From NCBI GenBank assembly GCA_964405335.1, contig CAYONP010000017.1, forward strand, positions 1-64,000: a stretch of DNA of 64,000 nucleotides, read 5' to 3'. Numbering within the stretch: position 1 is the first letter of the stretch; every line of letters begins with the position of its first letter. Source of the stretch: CAYONP01 sp964405335. GTDB lineage: Bacteria > Armatimonadota > UBA10988. Both the position numbers and the translations under genes were made by a program. Under the pieces are notes generated by a model. That model was not told the origin of the DNA and did not search any database. It saw nothing but the letters and a program-made list of their open reading frames with translations. Positions 59,095 through 64,000 of this stretch are shown in pieces.

Positions 59095-61713
59095 ATGGCG
59101 GCCTTGCTGCTCTACCTGACCATCACCGCGCCGCCGACACCACGTGACGGCCTGGCTCGGCTCGACCTGACCCGGCCCGGCCTCGAGGCGGTCCGCGCCG
59201 CGTTCGAGGCCGATGATCTGACCACCGCCGCGGCGGCGCTGCGCGACTACTACCGCGCCCGGCCGATGCCGGCGGTGGTTGGCGACGGCGTGCGGCCGGC
59301 GCCCAATCCGGCCTACGACACTAGCGCCGCCGACGCGCTGCTGCGGCGCGAGGTCAGCTTCGTCGGCAAGCCGGCGACCTTGACCCACGACATCGACTGG
59401 ACGTCTGACCCGCATCGCGACATCGAGTGGCCGATCGAGCTCAACCGCCACTTCTTCTGGCGGCCGATCATCGAGGCTTGGTGGCACACCGGCGACGACC
59501 GCTACCTCGACGACGTGCTGTTCATGCTCGAAGACTGGATCGACGACAACCCGATGCCCGACCGCGACGGCCGCGGCGCCTGGCGAACGCTCGAGTGCGG
59601 GCTTCGCCTGCAGAGCGCCTGGCCCATCGTCTTCTGGCACGCCGTGCGGAGCGACCGGTTCGCGCCGGCCCTGATCGGCCGCATGTTGGCCAGCATGGCC
59701 GAGCAGTGCGACTGGCTGATGCGCTATCCGAAGGGCGGCAACTGGCTGCTGATGGAGCGCACCGGCATCTTGACCGTCGCCGCCTGCTTCCCCGAGTTCG
59801 CCGATGCGGCCGAGTGGCGCTCGGCCGCCTGGGCCACCATGGCCCGCGAGATGACCGCCCAGGTCTATCCGGACGGCGCGCAGATGGAGCTGACCCCGCA
59901 CTACAACCGCGTCTGTGTCGACAACTTCACCCGCGCCGCCGACATCGCCCGCGGCGCAGGGCTCGAAGTCCCGGGCGACTACCTGGGCGCGCTCGAGCGG
60001 ATGTACGAGTACGTGCTCCTGCTGGTCAAGCCTGACGGCTACATCCCGATGCTCAACGACTCGGACCACGACAACGAGCGCAGCCTGCTCGCCCGCGGGG
60101 CGGCGATGTTCGAGCGCGAGGACATGCGCTATGTCGCCACCGGCGGGGCCGTGGGCACGCCGCCCGCGCAGACCAGCTACGCCTTCCCTTGGGCCGGGCA
60201 GTACCTCCTGCGCAGCGGCTGGAGCCTGGACGACGTCTACCTCTGCCTCGATGCCGGGCCATACGGCACCGGGCATCAGCACGAGGACAAGCTCAGCCTC
60301 GATGTGTGGGGCTATGGCGACGAGCTGATTGTCGACCCCGGCCGCTACACCTACGTCGGCGGCGCGTGGCGCAGCTACTTCGTCTCGACCGCCAGCCACA
60401 GCACCGTGCTGGTCGACGGCGCGGGGCAGCGGCGGCGGCAGGTCCGCTCGAGCTACGTCAATCGCGAGCCGCAGCCGAACCGGCTGGTGGTCACGCCCGC
60501 GGCCGAGCTGGTCTGCGGTAGCTACGAAGAGGGATACGGCAACGGCGCCGATGTGATCCACGTGCGCAAGGCCGTGTTCATGCGCGACGGCGGCTACTTC
60601 GTCGTCATCGACGACTTGCTGCCGCGCGGCACGGCGGCGGACGAGGTGACCATGACGGTCCAGTTCCAACTCGCCCACGCCGGTGCGACGCTCGATCCCG
60701 ACACGCTGGCCGTCCGCGGCGGCGGCGAGCGCGGCTCGGTGCTGATCCAGCCCGTCACGCGGGCCGGCGTCGAGGCGACGCTGCACGAGGGCGAAGAGGA
60801 CCCGCCGGCCGGCTGGGTTGGTTGGAGCCTGCACCAGGCCCTGAAGCTGCCGGCCACCATGGTCCGTTACTCGCTGCGCGGCACGCCGCCGCTGCGGTTC
60901 GTCACCGTCCTCCGTCCCCACCGCACCGGTGAGGAGCCGGACCTGCCCGACGGCCTGCCGGCCAACAACCTGTGGGATCTGCCCGATCCGGCGCCGGGCG
61001 CGCCGCTGGTCGACGTTAAGGGCGGGCCGATCGTCTGCCGTTCGGCCGGGCCGGAGAGCCGGCTCCGCTGGGGCTACGCCGCGGGCGGCGGGCTGATCTT
61101 CGAGCGCGGGCCCGAGCCCGACGGCAGCTTTCGCCTGGCCGGCACGCTGTTCGATGTGCCCTACCAGTACGCGGTCGTCCACGGCGAGCGGACGCTGCAA
61201 TCGGGCACCTACATGCTGCCGGCGCCGAAGACCTACGACTTTGAGGACGGCGAGACGGCCGGCTGGTCGGGCGAGATCGCCCGTCCCGGCGCGGGCGGCT
61301 CGGCCGCCTGCCTGCACGCCGCGTCGCCGGCGACGACCGAGCCGGCCTACGTGACGCTAAGCCAACCGCGGCGCCTGGTCAGCGATGCCGACCTGTACGT
61401 CGCCCTCGACTGGCGCTCGCCGGTGGCCGACGGCGGCGACTGGTACTACGTCAAGGTGACGTTGGTCGACGAGGAGGGGCGGTACTGGTCGAGCTACGTC
61501 GCCCGCGCGCCGTCGGATGAGTGGCGGCAGGTCGAGCTGCGGCTCGGCGACTTCCGCGGCGACACGGCCGGCTCGGCGATCCAGGGCCAGTCGTTGCCTG
61601 CCGGGGTGCGCTTCCGCGAGGTTCAGGTTGTCGGCCGCAAGGGCGTCACGGGCGACGCCGTGGCGATGGTCTTGCAGGTCGACCAGGTCGCCATCAGCGG
61701 CACGCCCGGGTAG
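59095..61713 (+). CDS. heparinase II/III-family polysaccharide lyase
   Basis: An 872-residue exported protein with a short N-terminal hydrophobic segment. The N-terminal toroid (DWTSDPHRDIEWPIELNRH, WPIELNRHFFW) and Tyr-His rich catalytic region (GTGHQHEDKLSLDVWGYGDELIVDPG) define the family. After the beta-sandwich comes a C-terminal domain of about 150 residues (from residue 715) resembling a carbohydrate-binding module. Probably cleaves a uronic acid polysaccharide outside the cell. ATG directly follows the nuclease gene. Confidence 0.92.
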   Translation: MAALLLYLTITAPPTPRDGLARLDLTRPGLEAVRAAFEADDLTTAAAALRDYYRARPMPAVVGDGVRPAPNPAYDTSAADALLRREVSFVGKPATLTHDIDWTSDPHRDIEWPIELNRHFFWRPIIEAWWHTGDDRYLDDVLFMLEDWIDDNPMPDRDGRGAWRTLECGLRLQSAWPIVFWHAVRSDRFAPALIGRMLASMAEQCDWLMRYPKGGNWLLMERTGILTVAACFPEFADAAEWRSAAWATMAREMTAQVYPDGAQMELTPHYNRVCVDNFTRAADIARGAGLEVPGDYLGALERMYEYVLLLVKPDGYIPMLNDSDHDNERSLLARGAAMFEREDMRYVATGGAVGTPPAQTSYAFPWAGQYLLRSGWSLDDVYLCLDAGPYGTGHQHEDKLSLDVWGYGDELIVDPGRYTYVGGAWRSYFVSTASHSTVLVDGAGQRRRQVRSSYVNREPQPNRLVVTPAAELVCGSYEEGYGNGADVIHVRKAVFMRDGGYFVVIDDLLPRGTAADEVTMTVQFQLAHAGATLDPDTLAVRGGGERGSVLIQPVTRAGVEATLHEGEEDPPAGWVGWSLHQALKLPATMVRYSLRGTPPLRFVTVLRPHRTGEEPDLPDGLPANNLWDLPDPAPGAPLVDVKGGPIVCRSAGPESRLRWGYAAGGGLIFERGPEPDGSFRLAGTLFDVPYQYAVVHGERTLQSGTYMLPAPKTYDFEDGETAGWSGEIARPGAGGSAACLHAASPATTEPAYVTLSQPRRLVSDADLYVALDWRSPVADGGDWYYVKVTLVDEEGRYWSSYVARAPSDEWRQVELRLGDFRGDTAGSAIQGQSLPAGVRFREVQVVGRKGVTGDAVAMVLQVDQVAISGTPG

Positions 61714-61724
61714 CCACCCGGGCG
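61703..61724 (+). terminator. perfect 9-bp hairpin at the heparinase stop codon
   Basis: CGCCCGGGT and ACCCGGGCG pair around a 4-nt loop, with the stop codon inside. The convergent VWA gene ends 30 bp further on. Confidence 0.55.
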
Positions 61725-61753
61725 CGCCGCATCATCCCCCACCGTTCCCTAGG

Positions 61754-62725
61754 TCAGCGAACTCGACGGCGCCTCAGCAGTAGGATGCCGAGGGCGACGA
61801 GCGCCAGGGTCGAGGGCTCGGGAATGGCCAACGGCCCGGGCGGGTTGATGATGGTCTCCTCGATCTTCGCCGCGAAGAAGTTGTTGACGAAGTTCGGGGT
61901 GTTGACCAGTCCGATGTCGAACGTCCGGCCGATCAGACCGGCGCTCAGCAGTTGCGCCTGCAGGCTGTTGCCATAGCCCGCGGCAATCAGGTTGGCCAGC
62001 GTCTGGGCCGGGTCGAAGTTGAGCAGGTCGGGGTCCGACGCATCCTGCGCGGGATCGCCGTACTGGCTGCGCACCGGGCTGTCGCCCGGATTGACCAGCA
62101 TGTTGACGAACGCCTTGTCGCCGATGGCGGCGGTGGCCGTCTTGTTGACTTCGACCTGCCAGTCGGTGCCGGCGATGGCCGCCGGCGGCTCGAGGCTCGT
62201 CTGGCCCGGCTCGCGGTTGGCCGTGTAGAACGGCCGGTCCGAGTCCTCGTCGGTGACCAGGATCAGGTTCTTGCGCGCATCGGCGCGGAAGACGAGCGAG
62301 CCGCTGCCGCCGACATGGTCGCGCACCAGCGTGTTGTCGACCGCCTCGCCGAGCACGATGCGCACGGCCTCGAGCCCGGCCTCCGGGTTGAGGTTGTGGT
62401 TGTGCTGGAAGCCCGCGCGCGCGCCGATGGTGATCAGCCCCATGGCGGTTTCGCAGGCCGCGCCGTCGCTGGTCCAGTCGAGCACCAGCTCGGGCGACCC
62501 GCCGAACAGCACGATGCTGAACCGCGGGTCGATATCGGCCGCGCCGAGGCCGGCCACGAAGGCACTCAGTCCGGTGCGCACCGCAGCGATGTTGTCACCC
62601 ATCGAGCCGGTGGCGTCGACGATGAACACGAAGTCTGATTTGATGGGAGCCGACGTGGCCGGAGCAGATGCCGCCACCATCACGGTTGCCACCCAGATCA
62701 CGATCCCCCGCGTCGTGGAACCCAC
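61754..62725 (-). CDS. secreted von Willebrand factor A protein with PEP-CTERM signal
   Basis: A 323-residue protein with an N-terminal signal peptide, a VWA domain (FVFIVDATGSMGDNI, MIDAS Asp-x-Thr-Gly-Ser) and the C-terminal sorting signal PEPSTLALVALGILLLRRRRVR. PEP-CTERM proteins are cut and anchored or released by exosortase, which is not in the window. GTG at 62725 with GGAGG is preferred over the ATG at 62761. Confidence 0.88.
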   Translation of the reverse strand: MGSTTRGIVIWVATVMVAASAPATSAPIKSDFVFIVDATGSMGDNIAAVRTGLSAFVAGLGAADIDPRFSIVLFGGSPELVLDWTSDGAACETAMGLITIGARAGFQHNHNLNPEAGLEAVRIVLGEAVDNTLVRDHVGGSGSLVFRADARKNLILVTDEDSDRPFYTANREPGQTSLEPPAAIAGTDWQVEVNKTATAAIGDKAFVNMLVNPGDSPVRSQYGDPAQDASDPDLLNFDPAQTLANLIAAGYGNSLQAQLLSAGLIGRTFDIGLVNTPNFVNNFFAAKIEETIINPPGPLAIPEPSTLALVALGILLLRRRRVR

Positions 62726-62878
62726 CTTCCCCTCCGTCCAAGCGTCCTGCCGGCCCCCCAAGTCCCCGGTTTCAACGACGCCTGAGCCTGAGTCTACCTT
62801 CGCCTCAACCGGCTTAGCAAGTCCACATCAATCACAATAGCTATCATTTTGCGACGCGATCACGCCGCGCCGACTCCT

Positions 62879-62963
62879 CGGGGTCAGGTCTCAAGATCAA
62901 GCGGTCTGTTACGATCAACCGGCTACTTCGTCACCGACCGCGTGATTCTGAGACCTGACCCCG
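62879..62963. repeat. REP-like element, GGGGTCAGGTCTC inverted repeats (copy 2)
   Basis: CGGGGTCAGGTCTCA (62879-62893) and its exact reverse complement (62949-62963), 15-bp arms around 55 bp. The inner flanks (AGATCAAGCGGT and ACCGCGTGATTC) also pair over 9 of 12 bases. Interior unlike copy 1. Confidence 0.8.
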
Positions 62964-63009
62964 TGAGGTTGTCTGCCGGCGTGCTACTCTTTCGCCGCGG
63001 AGCGTGGTC

Positions 63010-63543
63010 ATGATGGTCGGCGAACGGGTGCGGCTGCGGCCTATCGAGCGCAGCGATCTGCCCAACTTCGTACGCTGGTTCAGTGACGAGGAGGTGCGGC
63101 ACGGACTGGCGATGATCGTCCCGCCGTCGACGGCCGAGGAGGAGCGCTGGTTCGAGCGGCTGCCCGAGCACCCCGGCCACCTGTTCGCCATCGACGCCCA
63201 GGTCGGCGCCGACTGGCGGCACATCGGCAGCCTTGGGTTGCATGAGATCGACTGGCGCAACCGGGTCGGCGAGGTCGGCATCGCCATCGGCGAGAAGGCC
63301 GCCTGGGACCACGGTTTCGGCACCGAGGCGATGCGGCTACTGCTCCGCTTCGCCTTCGAGCAGCTCAACCTGCACCGCGTCGAGTTGGTCGTCTATGCCT
63401 TCAACCAGCGCGCGGTCCGCTGCTATGAGCGGATCGGCATGACGCACGAGGGGACCAAGCGGCAGGCGGTGTTCATGCACGGGCAGTACCACGACGTGCT
63501 GGTCATGGGCATTCTGCGCGACGAGTTCGGCGCCGGTGCGTAG
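63010..63543 (+). CDS. RimJ/RimL-type GNAT acetyltransferase
   Basis: A 177-residue GNAT protein of the RimJ/RimL group. GERVRLRPIERSDLPNFVRW, IGSLGLHEIDWRNRVGEVGI, GFGTEAMRLLLRFAFEQLNLHRVEL and YAFNQRAVRCYERIGM are typical. ATG at 63010 has GGAG 7 bp upstream. Target may be a protein N-terminus or small molecule. Confidence 0.88.
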   Translation: MMVGERVRLRPIERSDLPNFVRWFSDEEVRHGLAMIVPPSTAEEERWFERLPEHPGHLFAIDAQVGADWRHIGSLGLHEIDWRNRVGEVGIAIGEKAAWDHGFGTEAMRLLLRFAFEQLNLHRVELVVYAFNQRAVRCYERIGMTHEGTKRQAVFMHGQYHDVLVMGILRDEFGAGA

Positions 63544-64000
63544 CCCCCGCCTTGCCCGCGCCTGCCGCGAGCTGACGCCGCTGCTGCACGGCGCGATGGA
63601 CGGCGCGGCCATGCTCGGCTGGGTCGAACGCCTGGTCGCCAGCGACCGATGGACCTCGTTCGACCGCTATCACGAAACGACCGACACGCTGCTCGACCTG
63701 TACCAACGCGCCGGTGCGGCGACGGAGGTCTATCCCATCCAGACCGGCACGCACGCCGGCACCGGGCGGTGGGTGGTGACCGAGGCGGCCGACGTGATCG
63801 GCGCCACCGTCGACCTGCTCTCTCCAAACCGCGAGCGGGTGATCGACTACGCCGCCGATCCGTTCCAGGTGGCCCGCTGGAGCGGTGCCACGCCGCGCGG
63901 CGGGGTCGAGCTGGAACTGGTCGTCTGCGACGCACCGGGCGATCGCGCGGTGGCCGGCAAGTGCGTTCTGACCCGCGCGGGACTCGGCGGTCAGGGTCGC
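63536..64000 (+). CDS. possible M28-type peptidase, N-terminal part (3' end outside window)
   Basis: An open frame from GTG at 63536, overlapping the acetyltransferase stop, runs without a stop to the window end (155 codons). It contains RWTSFDRYHETTDTLLDLYQ, EVYPIQTGTHAG and ATPRGGVELELVVCD. The pattern of a short helical start followed by a beta-rich insert recalls the N-terminal part of Zn-dependent M28-type exopeptidases, but the metal-binding residues would lie beyond the window. Confidence 0.45.
   Translation, partial: MRSPRLARACRELTPLLHGAMDGAAMLGWVERLVASDRWTSFDRYHETTDTLLDLYQRAGAATEVYPIQTGTHAGTGRWVVTEAADVIGATVDLLSPNRERVIDYAADPFQVARWSGATPRGGVELELVVCDAPGDRAVAGKCVLTRAGLGGQGR

Noticed and set aside
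57985..61317. 1110-residue open frame on the minus strand
   Set aside because: Lies antisense to the beta-CASP nuclease and heparinase genes; high GC leaves long empty frames. Its translation has no domain and is low-complexity Arg/Ala/Gly/His text.
1..64000. tRNA, rRNA, riboswitch or prophage genes
   Set aside because: I scanned for tRNA-like arms, rRNA signatures and phage or integrase proteins and found none I could support; a covariance-model search would be needed to exclude small RNAs.

Overview
The window is 64 kb of very GC-rich, densely packed bacterial DNA with about 61 protein genes, no tRNA or rRNA gene that I can see, and no insertion sequence or phage gene. Several markers point to an uncultured, environmental diderm bacterium. 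It has Kdo synthesis (kdsA, kdsD), many lipoprotein signal peptides and a probable outer-membrane barrel. It also has a sigma-54 factor, a PEP-CTERM protein, and type IV pilin-like proteins of the H-X9-DG kind with the FAKAREKARQ signature. The glycan genes (DUF4091, DUF6785, heparinase II/III, GH4) belong to families common in Armatimonadota, Planctomycetota, Lentisphaerota and Hydrogenedentota-type genomes. The phylum cannot be fixed from this sequence alone.

Layout. 1-1.2 kb: 3' end of lon. 1.1-7.8 kb: a nine-gene minus-strand operon running DHH phosphoesterase, UPF0173 hydrolase, anti-sigma kinase, STAS antagonist, MBL hydrolase, acpS, fabG-like reductase, ketosynthase, and a catalytically dead chain-length-factor-like ketosynthase. 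7.9-13.7 kb: two unknown exported proteins, a divergent sigma-54-like protein and a membrane protein. 13.7-21.3 kb: era, a CpXC protein, a barrel protein, a GT-C-like membrane protein, rel and a glycosyltransferase. 21.4-26.4 kb (plus): an oxidoreductase, a DUF2064 protein, canonical rpoN, a NodB-like protein and an acetyltransferase. 26.6-29.9 kb (minus): LapA-like, rarA, a 2-hydroxyacid dehydrogenase and a DJ-1/PfpI protein. 30-41 kb: DUF1848, then a glycan/transport group (DUF6785, Dabb, secreted caspase-PEGA-PDZ, DUF4091, MFS nucleoside-type symporter), two tandem H-X9-DG pilin-like genes, a G-rich tract and hemerythrin.

41-50 kb is the most unusual stretch. A 1148-residue zinc-ribbon membrane protein is followed by a 119-residue exported peptide precursor. 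The precursor carries three exact copies of an 11-residue unit (EAGAWNKRPPR) and a six-cysteine tail. It converges, across a perfect 14-bp stem, with an operon of four tandem lipoprotein serpins. 50-64 kb: YceI, a beta-helix lipoprotein, GH4 glycosidase, a sugar-type dehydrogenase, an ASRT-family protein, DUF309, kdsA-kdsD, a beta-CASP nuclease, heparinase II/III, a VWA/PEP-CTERM protein, a GNAT and the start of a possible M28-type peptidase.

Intergenic gaps hold several palindromic elements. These include two copies of an 83-85 bp element bounded by GGGGTCAGGTCTC inverted repeats, a 12-bp inverted repeat between the pilin genes, and a cluster of three hairpins near 30 kb. They resemble REP-type elements, but no REP transposase gene lies in the window. 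My best candidate for something undescribed is the repeat-peptide gene together with the neighbouring serpin array. The next best are the divergent sigma-54-like factor and the ketosynthase/dead-ketosynthase pair.
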